Source of the DNA: Papaver somniferum
Taxonomy: Eukaryota > Streptophyta > Magnoliopsida > Ranunculales > Papaveraceae
Direction of reading: 5' to 3'
Assembly (NCBI RefSeq): GCF_003573695.1
Contig: NW_020650859.1
Location: 248,001 to 312,000, forward strand
Length of the DNA: 64,000 nucleotides
The position numbers and the translations under genes are program-made. The notes beneath the pieces are model-generated. The model worked only from the letters and a program-made list of their open reading frames with translations, did not search any database and had not been told where the DNA came from. Of the stretch, positions 56,104 through 64,000 are shown in pieces. The first letter of the stretch is position 1. Every line of letters starts with the position of its first letter.

Positions 56104-58995
56104 ATGAATTCCTTGAGTAAAAGTAATATAATAACTGCACTCTTTCTACATTCCTTGCTCTTTTTATTAATTAACATCCCATTAGCTTGTCATGGATGCC
56201 ATGAACAGGAAAGAAGAGCACTCCTTGATTTCAAATTCTCATTGGAGGACCCTGCGAATCGTTTATCTTCATGGCTAGATGACAACAAATATAGAAACTG
56301 TTGTGATTGGCACGGAGTGGGATGTTCCAGTGATTCTTCTCATGTTATCTCCATAAACCTCCGTAACACAGTCCTTGAAACTTTCTACAATGAGTATCCC
56401 ATTGATGAATATCACAACGATATGCCACCACAGCCAAATACTGCATTGCGAGGTAAATTCTCTTCCTCGTTTGTCAACATTAGTCATCTCGAGTATGTTG
56501 ATCTTGCCTTCAACAATTTTGAGCAATCGGAAATCCTCTTTCTATTTTCTGCTCTCACCAAACTCGTGCATCTTGATCTCTCCCACTCTAACTTCTTTGC
56601 TCCAGCTTCGACATCATTAACCAACTTATCGTCCTTAAGATACCTCGACTTATCTTGTGGTTCTATATTTAGATCAATATACTTTGTAGGTACTGGTTCT
56701 TGCTTAGAATTGTCATCTTTAAAATGGTTAAGAGGGTTGGTAAACCTAAAGGTCTTAAGATTGAGAGGCATTAATTTATATGACGCTGCGTCTTCAGAAA
56801 AGAATTTTGCTGAGTCAATTTCCTATCTTTCTAATCTTAGGAATCTTGATCTCAGATATTGTAATCTACCAAGCACAGATTTTCCCACCCATGAGTTTTA
56901 CAATCTTTCTCGTCTATCTTCTCTCAGGTTGACTGGCAATTCTGATCTAAAATTCCACATACCAGTACAGCTACTCAATTTAACTTCACTTTCTATTCTT
57001 GAATTATCTGGTTGTGATTTACAAGGTTCAGTTCCATATCTTCCTCAACTGACACAGCTTGATGTGAGTCATAATTATGATCTTCGTCCTGATCTAACTA
57101 GAATGTTTCAACAAAAATGGCCTAAACTTCAAAGACTTTCTATATCAGATACTAATGCAATTGGATCAATCCCGGACTCAATTTCCAATGCGCCATTATT
57201 GGTCAGCCTTGATGCTTCGGATTGTCGGTTTGAAGGGTCTTTACCTTCTTCAATCTACAATCTTTCCCAACTGCGATCTCTGGACCTCTCTGAAAACTCA
57301 ATAACAGGTTCTATCCATTCCTCAATATCCAATATAACATTCTTAAGCACGCTCGGCTTGTCTGGAAATAAGCTCCAAGGTTCCATTCCAGAATCAATAT
57401 CTAATCTAAAATTCTTAAGGACGCTTGACTTGTCTGGAAATAATCTCCAAGGTTCCATTCCAGAATCAATATCTAATCTGAAAAAGTTACGCTTGTCTAG
57501 AAATAATCTCCATGGTTCCATACCCAAATCAATCTGTAAATCGAGTAATCTAATGTATTTGGACTTGTCTCGTAATGACTTAACAGGAGTTATTCCAACT
57601 TGTTTCTCCAAACTCAATTTCAGTACATTTGATCTGTCAAAAAACAAACTTCATGGTAGACTGCCTCTTCCACCGCAATCTCTTTATACCGATTTATTTT
57701 CATCCTTCGATGTATCATATAATAAAATCACTGGTGAAATCTCAACAGATTATGGAACACGACTTTCTAGTTTTACTTCCATCAATCTAGCTGGCAATGA
57801 ACTTTCAAGTTCGATCCCGTTTTCGATATGTTCAAGAGATTCAGAGTCTAATCCTGAATATATAAACCTTTCAAACAACAAACTTTTCGGGGTCATACCT
57901 ACTAGTATAGGGTACTCGCGGAATCTTGTATCTCTAAACCTCGCCAACAATAACCTCACGGGAAATGTTCCAAATGAGATTCAACTTCTAAAATCATTGT
58001 TATTTCTTCAACTAAATGACAACAGTCTGGATGGTACTCCTCTTAACCTCATCAGTAAGCTTCAAGAATTGCAAGTTCTCAACTTAGCAAATAACCACTT
58101 CGAAGGCAGTATACCCAGTGCATTTGGTTCGGCTATCGGATTGAGCATTCTTTCCTTAAGGTCAAATAAGTTCAATGGGTCAATCCCTGAAGAGTTCACT
58201 CGTTTGAAAAAACTCCAAATATTAGACTTATCAGGGAATAATCTAAACGGTTTAATTCCTAGGAAAATAGGAAACTTAATGATGCTAAGAAGCAGACCTA
58301 ATGATGAATCTTTGGTTACTAGTACAACTTTGCTAGGCAGTTCAATTGACGTGCAATTGCAGATGGTGATCAAAGGGATCAAGTTACAGTTTCGTAAACT
58401 GTATGCATATAGTTCTGGGATTGATCTATCGTGTAACAATCTTGAAGGCAATATCCCAGAAGATATTGTTCTACTGAAAGGGCTTTCCACACTTAATTTA
58501 TCACACAATCACTTATCCAGCGTTATACCACAAAGTATTGGAAGCATGAATGGTTTAGAATCCTTGGATCTCAGTTTCAACAAATTAACCGGACTTATCC
58601 CATACTCTTTAGCATCAATAAGTTCTCTTGGGAAATTGAACCTATCTTACAATAACTTGAGTGGTAAGATCCCAAGAGACCCACACTTTGATACATTGAG
58701 TGGAGAAGGTTCAGCATATCTCAACAACAGTTTGTTGTGTGGCTTCTACACAAATAATACTTGCGAGGCTGATCAGAGAACTGACGCTACTGATAGTGAT
58801 TCTACAAATGAAGATGATAAAGATGATGCAAAAGATAAGTTGTTGTTGTATGCTATAGTTGCCTTGGGGTTTGCAGTTGGATTTTGGGGTCTATTCTTTG
58901 TTTTGCTTCTCAAGAAACAGAAATGGTGGTTCTCGTATTGGAGATTAGTAGATGTGGTTGCAGTGGGGGTCGCTAATTGTACGTGGAAAAATTAG
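56104..58995 (+). CDS. LRR receptor-like protein (RLP)
   Basis: A single exon of 963 codons. The ATG at 56104 is the first in frame; the open frame extends 11 codons further up but without ATG. A signal peptide (ITALFLHSLLFLLINIPLAC) is followed by the LRRNT cap (CHEQERRALLDFKFSLEDPA, CCDWHGVGC). About 25 leucine-rich repeats of 24 residues follow. They are interrupted before the last four by the RLP island (SSIDVQLQMVIKGIKLQFRK, LYAYSSGIDLSCNNLEGNIP). A C-terminal cap with Cys, an acidic stretch (DSTNEDDKDDAKDK), one TM helix (IVALGFAVGFWGLFFVLLL) and a tail of about 25 residues complete it. There is no kinase domain, so it is an RLP of the Cf/Ve type that signals through partner kinases such as SOBIR1. 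Ligand unknown. One LRR block is recently duplicated (57360-57490). Confidence 0.93.
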   Translation: MNSLSKSNIITALFLHSLLFLLINIPLACHGCHEQERRALLDFKFSLEDPANRLSSWLDDNKYRNCCDWHGVGCSSDSSHVISINLRNTVLETFYNEYPIDEYHNDMPPQPNTALRGKFSSSFVNISHLEYVDLAFNNFEQSEILFLFSALTKLVHLDLSHSNFFAPASTSLTNLSSLRYLDLSCGSIFRSIYFVGTGSCLELSSLKWLRGLVNLKVLRLRGINLYDAASSEKNFAESISYLSNLRNLDLRYCNLPSTDFPTHEFYNLSRLSSLRLTGNSDLKFHIPVQLLNLTSLSILELSGCDLQGSVPYLPQLTQLDVSHNYDLRPDLTRMFQQKWPKLQRLSISDTNAIGSIPDSISNAPLLVSLDASDCRFEGSLPSSIYNLSQLRSLDLSENSITGSIHSSISNITFLSTLGLSGNKLQGSIPESISNLKFLRTLDLSGNNLQGSIPESISNLKKLRLSRNNLHGSIPKSICKSSNLMYLDLSRNDLTGVIPTCFSKLNFSTFDLSKNKLHGRLPLPPQSLYTDLFSSFDVSYNKITGEISTDYGTRLSSFTSINLAGNELSSSIPFSICSRDSESNPEYINLSNNKLFGVIPTSIGYSRNLVSLNLANNNLTGNVPNEIQLLKSLLFLQLNDNSLDGTPLNLISKLQELQVLNLANNHFEGSIPSAFGSAIGLSILSLRSNKFNGSIPEEFTRLKKLQILDLSGNNLNGLIPRKIGNLMMLRSRPNDESLVTSTTLLGSSIDVQLQMVIKGIKLQFRKLYAYSSGIDLSCNNLEGNIPEDIVLLKGLSTLNLSHNHLSSVIPQSIGSMNGLESLDLSFNKLTGLIPYSLASISSLGKLNLSYNNLSGKIPRDPHFDTLSGEGSAYLNNSLLCGFYTNNTCEADQRTDATDSDSTNEDDKDDAKDKLLLYAIVALGFAVGFWGLFFVLLLKKQKWWFSYWRLVDVVAVGVANCTWKN
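57355..57490 (+). repeat. Recent LRR unit duplication inside the RLP gene
   Basis: The bases cttgtctggaaataa-ctcc through ccagaatcaatatctaatct occur twice, 72 bases (24 codons) apart, with only a few changes. The third, shorter copy continues LRLSRNNLHGSIPKSI with a trimmed repeat. Confidence 0.9.
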
Positions 58996-59726
58996 ATATC
59001 GTCGTGTGCTAAAATGTTAATAAATGATACTAAATCTATATCTTTCTTTTACTGTAATTTCTGCCATGACAAATATTGTGCAGTTGAGCTTAAATCCAAA
59101 CACCAGATAATTAAGCAAGCACGACATTCTCATTTTTTGACTGCAAGGATACCGAGTTCATGATTCCGCTTGAGATTGTTAACAACAAGTTTAGCACCAA
59201 GAATTCTCTTCCTTTGAGTGAACTTTTGGTCAGGGCAAACAGGTTTGATTCTGTTTCGTTGCACCGTGTATTAAACGGTTTATGTAGCTATGTTCTTAAT
59301 TTTTGTCATCTCCAGCCACTGGAGAAGAGGATACTGTTTGAAACCTGGCCTTATTTTTTTTTTTTTTTTAACTTGAGGATATTGATTCTGTTCATATTCA
59401 TGCACTAGAAAGTGATTTTGTACATTTGTTCTTGTACTGCGTGGAAATATATGGCTCTTGGCAAAGTCCCTTTTACGTTAAATAGTGCCTTAAATCAGTA
59501 CTTTTGTCATCGACTCATCTATGTTAATATCAATCTAATCATACGATTTGGATAACTATAACTATTATCATCAAACATCAGTTTCCTTTTATTGGGTGTT
59601 TTAAACTACTACTTAACCTCCTTTGATGATGATTAAACTTCTAGTAGAAATAAAATCAAAACTAAAACCCTTCATGATCCATGTTTTGGATAATGAACTT
59701 TTGGGTTGTAAGTGCGGCATGAGAAT
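58996..59726 (+). other. RLP 3' flank
   Basis: No further gene is supported. A T-run lies at 59347-59368. The stretch ends at the gypsy LTR start. Confidence 0.4.
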
Positions 59727-60159
59727 TGTTGGAGTATAATACCGCACACCTATTAGACATGCGAAATAACGACCATCAGGACAGAGCGAAGACAACCGCA
59801 TACAGTTATCCAGAATGACGCAACAGATGACGTCAGTTTAGTCACGAGGAAAGTGTGAAGAGTCATACGATGTTGTAGAGAACGTGCGAAAAGAGTCATT
59901 GTAAGCGTGCGTCAATGATGCACGCCAGATCCGAAAATAAGGGCTTTATTAGCTGTCATCCACCATGTAAATCCCTATATAAGGAACAAGGGACCTTGTA
60001 TTGGGAGGGATCTTTTTGGAGAATTTAGAAAAAAGAATTTTGGAGAGAGAAAGTTTGTTTGTTCTCTAAGTTAACGATTTCTTGTTATTTTGTATTCAAA
60101 TTAAAGATCCAATAGATGTTCTCATGAAGGCTGTGGTTGTAGGATTTCCTGCAGCTACA
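59727..60159 (+). repeat. Gypsy 5' LTR
   Basis: It begins TGTTGGAGTATAATACC and ends CCTGCAGCTACA. TATA box CCCTATATAAGG near 59972. It is followed by ttttggtgctagaaatc, the likely primer binding region, at 60160. It is related to the LTR at 51264-51752. Confidence 0.88.
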
Positions 60160-60449
60160 TTTTGGTGCTAGAAATCATCTTGGAACGATATACCCTGTTG
60201 GTGGAATTTCTTGAAAACAAATTGGAAGATCTTTATAATCTTGGAAAATTTTGGAGGATTAAGTGATCAACCTTTATTGTTTCAGAAAAACTATCCGAAA
60301 TCCAAAGTCATTTCCAGTAGCAAGTACCAGGTCGACTAGAGAAAAATCTCCTATGAGTTGAACATGAGTTTTACGCAGGCCTGTCCGAGCCTCACACAAC
60401 TTGTTTCAGAAAAACTGTCATCGTTGGTAAATTGTTACAGACAGAAAAG

Positions 60450-61583
60450 ATGGTGAGAAAAGCAATTGGATTAGAACAAGCAGTAGCATTTAGAAGGAGT
60501 AAGAGAATCATTGGTAGAAGGAGTGAAATCGCAGAATCATCAAGGATGGGAGAAAGAAACAACAGAGGAAATCAAGTCCACACTCAAATTCAAAATGAAC
60601 CAATACAAAATAGAATTATCGATTACGATAGAGTAAGTGTTCATACTTCACAAACAGACTCGACAGAAGAAGAAGGAGAACGAAGGACTGTAAACGAAGG
60701 AAATGAAGAGTACATGATGATTGAGGAACTTCTACAGAGACTGGTTGTGGAAAGAAGGAGAGAAGACGAAGAACGTGCGCATCTAACACGACAGAATAAT
60801 GAGTTAAGAGAAGAGAATCTAAGATTACAAGAGTAAAGATCAAGAAGCACCACACATTCAAGGTCAAGGTCGAGTAGAAGAGATATTAGACAAGAACCAC
60901 CTTTGGACAACGTTGTTGAGAACTTTCAGATCAATGAAGATTTATAGGATCCACACGGTGAACATCGCATGTAAGGACAACTGATTGATGATCGATATGT
61001 GCAACATGGCGAAGATTACCATATACAAGAGGGTGATAGAGATAATAGACATGAAAAACAAGGCAAGCGGTATCACGCTCTTCATGACCAAGATGATGTG
61101 AATGACTTAGAACAAGGAAGGATGATATTACAAGAAAGAGAAAAGCTACAAAATCATTACGAGCGCGAAGATGAAGCTGGGGGATACAACGACGCACAAA
61201 CCAACTTGAGGCGCAAAAGGGAAAGACAGAGAAGAATAAAAGAAGTTGAAGAACGAGAATTACAAGAGGTTTTGCATCAGAACAATCATGATAATCAAGT
61301 GAAAAGACGCGAACGTTATCGCACGCTCCATAACCAGGATGAGGAAGTTGGTAGAGAACAAAAAAACATTATACCACAAGGAATAGAAATAACAAGAATT
61401 CTACAAGATCGCACAGAGGAAGATGAAAGGTATAATGACGCACAGACGCACGCAAGAGATGAAATAGACAGGCGTGGGAGAAGGAGAGATGAAGACGAAG
61501 AACAAGAACTACAAAAGGTAATACGACAGAACAGACGTGAGAATAGGGAAAGACAAGCAAGGTTGAAAAGGTCAATGCAATAA
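60450..61583 (+). pseudogene. Gypsy gag N-terminal charged coiled-coil region
   Basis: One frame runs from the ATG at 60450 to the stop at 61583 with stops at 60834, near 60946 and near 60972. It is very rich in Arg, Glu, Gln and Asp, predicted coiled coil or disordered. A tandem duplication of exactly 83 residues occupies 61044-61292 and 61293-61541 (NRHEKQGKRYHALHDQDD against NQVKRRERYRTLHNQDEE), with the start of a third (NRERQARLKRSM). Confidence 0.75.
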
Positions 61584-61679
61584 AACCCAGAGATAAATAG
61601 AAAATATTAAGAGAGTTAAAAGAGGTAAGAGAAATTATGACCAACAGAAAAGAATGAGGAATGCGTTAATTGGATGAGG

Positions 61680-62848
61680 CCATTGAAGAAGCAGGAAAAA
61701 AACCATTTTCAAGACAAATACAGATGATGGGAATACCTCCTGAATAAAATTTACCTGTGTTCACTAATATTTTTGATGGGACGACCTGTGTGGTACAACA
61801 CATAGAAGCTTATGTGAGATCTTTATTATAGTGGGAAGATCATAATGCGGTTCTATGCAAGTATTTCCCATCTAACTTATCAGGCTAAGCTCTGAAGTGG
61901 TTTGAGGGATTACCCCCAGGAACGATAAGATCATTCAACCATCTACAGTAAATATTTTTAGGAGCGTATATCAGTAATAATGTATTACGCCCAGGAATAG
62001 ATGAGGTATTTGGTGTGTGAAGAAGAACAAATGAGAGCTTGCGAAGCTTAATGAGGCAATGGAGGACCATGTGTACTAACATGGATGGTCGAGTAGATGA
62101 GAGAAACTTCATACCAGCATTCATCAATGTACTTTTTGCAACAGACTTGCTATACACATAAATATCCAGAATCAAAAATACCATATCAACTGTAGAGTTA
62201 CGCGAGTATCAGGAGGAGTACATCGCTCTTGAAGAGAAACAGAATGAAATGGAATCTTATCTTGTCGTGAGTACAAGTAAAAAAGCTGGGAATGCTAGTC
62301 TTCTCCCAAAAATAACAAACATTGTTGCAAGCACGTCTCAAGGAAGACAGGAAAAGGTGATGGTTGAAGATCAACAGAAACTAGTGGCAATGGGTAGTCA
62401 GGATCAAGAAGATTTTGAAAGAGAAAGACAGTTTAATAATCATGGAGGAAATAATAAGATTCAAAGACTCGATAACCAGTCAGAAGGATATGGAGGCCAA
62501 AAGAAATATTATAATCAAGGTCAAGGAAATAATAAAATAGTATGGGAGCACATCAAAATGCCGCATCTAAATACTGCAATAGACCAAATCTGGGAAGAAA
62601 TAATTCTGATGGAAGAGATACCAACACCACCAAATATGGGAAATGAGTACCCACTAGGAAGGATAAATGGACAATTTTGTGCTTACCATCGCTTCCACGG
62701 ACGCACAACAAATAACTGTAGAAATGTGAAGAAAATCATATTAAGAATGATTGATCAGGAGAAGTTAAATCATTTTCTGGTTCAGCAGCCACATAATTTA
62801 CCACCTCCACTACCACCAGCATGTCATTCACCAGATGCGGAGAAATGA
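61680..62848 (+). pseudogene. Gypsy gag core and zinc knuckle
   Basis: The Retrotrans_gag domain reads ALKWFEGLPPGTIRSFNHLQ, then FLGAYISNN, SLRSLMRQWRTMCTNMD and FIPAFINVLFATDLLYT. In-frame stops occur at positions where Gln or Arg codons fit the family. The open block 62249-62848 ends in a knuckle-like FCAYHRFHGRTTNNCRNVK, in which the usual Gly-His pair is Gly-Arg, followed by a Pro-rich tail. Confidence 0.85.
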
Positions 62849-63605
62849 ATGAATACATATTTGATTGAAGTAGGAGAAAAGGCAAAAAATCTATATTGTA
62901 ATTCCATAATACATTCATTCAAGAGTATAGAGGATCTCCATGATAACGTCTTGAGCCGAGTTTTCGCAAGAGACAGTGATGGAAGAGAAATATTGAATCT
63001 TGAAAAGATATCACCCTTGAAGGAATGGAAAAAAAAACTTATTTCTTTTACCGAAAAAGAAGTACCAGGAGGAGGAAAACTGTACGATAACCCACTACTG
63101 GTTATGCTATAAATCAATCCAAAGGAAAAAGATGATGAAGCAGAAGAGGATAATGCGGATACATGGGCTATCAATAGGATATTGATTGATCTTGGTAGTT
63201 CATTCGATATTTTATTTTATCATACATAAAAAACTATGGGCGGTAGAGATGAAGAACTTATTCCATCAACGTATAAGATTTACGGTTTCAACGGAACAAC
63301 TATCAAGCCAAAATGAGATCACAATGCAAATTCCCCTAAAGAGCATATCATCTGAAATTGTATTCTGCTTTGTCGACGTATAATCTCCCTATAATGCTTT
63401 GATCGGAAGACCATGGTTACATGGTATTCTAGGAGTTGCGTCAACTTTCCATCAATGCATTAAGTTCCCGCTTCCTCAAGGTATTGGAGTAATAAGAGGA
63501 TACCTAATTGAAATAAAAACCTGCCATGAGATTGATGCTGATAAATGTGAAGAACGCGCAAGCAAGAGAAGGAATTGGAAACAACAGATACGAGAAAATT
63601 AGCGA
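62849..63605 (+). pseudogene. Gypsy aspartic protease region
   Basis: The active-site region is recognisable as INRILIDLGSSFDILFYHT (Asp-Leu-Gly-Ser instead of Asp-Thr/Ser-Gly) and is followed by a stop. YNALIGRPWLHGILGVASTF and HQCIKFPLPQGIGVIRG then match the end of the Tat-type protease domain. RT should follow within 150 residues but does not. Confidence 0.8.
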
Positions 63606-63617
63606 AGTGAAAGATTA

Positions 63618-63905
63618 ATGGTTGATGTTGTCAATAAGGAAAGTGAAATAAGAAAGACTCCCACAAAGGCGATAACAACCGCACAAGAGCACATGCGAGA
63701 ATTCCATGAAGGAGATCTAATATTGAGCCAGAAACCGCGCTATCAGAAAGGTGGTAAAGGAAAAGTGGAGAACATATGTGAAGGACCATACAGAATCCTA
63801 AAGGTAGTTGGAGATGGAAAGTATGAGTTGACATAAGAGAAGAATGGAGCGTCATCTAACGAGCTATGGAATCAAATGTATCTGAAAAGATATGGTCTGT
63901 GCGGA
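63618..63905 (+). pseudogene. Gypsy integrase C-terminal domain
   Basis: FHEGDLILSQKPRYQKGGKG, ENICEGPYRILKVVGDGKYE, a stop, then ELWNQMYLKRYGLC matches the GPY/F module at the integrase C-terminus (GDLVLR, GPYRI, WN..HLKRYY). It starts only a few codons after the protease-linked frame ends, so the whole RT-RNase H-integrase core is deleted. Confidence 0.8.
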
Positions 63906-64000
63906 AGTCCTGGCACACCAGGAGAAATAGAACTTCTGTGAATCCATGTATTGGATAACATAAGCGAACTTAAGGAAGCACAGAAGGAGAAAGAAACAAC

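Larger units (their letters stand above)
59727..64000 (+). mobile_element. Ty3/gypsy (Tat-like) element, internally deleted, runs off window
   Basis: 5' LTR 59727-60159, then gag (60450-62850), protease (about 62850-63600) and the integrase C-terminus (63650-63900), continuing past the window edge. RT, RNase H and the zinc and catalytic parts of integrase are missing between protease and integrase tail. Multiple in-frame stops are present. LTR similarity links it to the minus-strand piece at 51264-54291. Confidence 0.88.

Noticed and set aside
59160..59408. 82-codon plus frame after the RLP gene
   Set aside because: It ends in a poly-T-encoded Phe run and matches no known protein; probably RLP 3' flank.
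1..64000. CRISPR arrays, bacterial operons or riboswitches
   Set aside because: The window is plant nuclear DNA; the regular arrays seen are abutting tandem repeats without spacers.

Overview
This is nuclear DNA from a flowering plant, most likely a eudicot. Three protein-coding genes look intact: a 14-exon cellulose synthase of the CESA1 type, a 4-exon NPF (NRT1/PTR) transporter, and a single-exon LRR receptor-like protein. The rest is mostly transposon remains, decayed gene fragments, short tandem repeats and AT-rich spacer. I cannot name the species from sequence alone.

Layout. 0-1 kb: a tRNA group with a good tRNA-Leu(UAG), a tRNA-Thr(AGU) with a damaged T arm, and a decayed tRNA-Leu copy. 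1-2.6 kb: LINE scraps around a Stowaway MITE. 3-7.2 kb: an F-box gene (minus strand) split by a truncated Copia element. 8.1-10.3 kb: a non-autonomous hAT with a perfect 8-bp target duplication, then a hAT-like MITE. 11.6-17.8 kb: a Copia element with both LTRs and a decayed polyprotein. 17.85-22.5 kb: a decayed hAT of the RICESLEEPER type. 24-25 kb: an ankyrin/PGG pseudogene cut by a transposon end.

26.3-28.9 kb: the NPF gene. 29.5-33.4 kb: a CACTA TNP2 scrap and an inverted, broken partial copy of the NPF gene, separated by a 2.7-kb Mutator-like element with a perfect 9-bp target duplication. 33.4-44.8 kb: LINE pieces, a second F-box remnant, minisatellites, and a dispersed repeat family, one copy of which holds a probable solo LTR. 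45.0-50.4 kb: CESA1. 50.9-54.3 kb: a second Stowaway MITE, then the 3' end of a Ty3/gypsy (Tat-like) element on the minus strand: 3' LTR, polypurine tract and an antisense, intron-containing coiled-coil ORF. Hypervariable tandem repeats follow to 55.2 kb. 55.8 kb: a scrap of a dihydroflavonol-reductase-like gene. 56.1-59.0 kb: the receptor-like protein gene. 59.7 kb to the window end: a gypsy element of the same LTR family on the plus strand, with gag, protease and integrase C-terminus but no RT, RNase H or integrase core.

The intact genes share no pathway: CESA1 makes primary-wall cellulose, the NPF protein is a membrane transporter, and the receptor-like protein is a probable surface immune or developmental receptor. 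The strongest leads for follow-up are the antisense intron-containing ORF beside the gypsy 3' LTR with its tandem arrays, the gypsy deletion derivative with an exact 83-residue gag duplication, and the NPF/CACTA junction split by the Mutator-like element.
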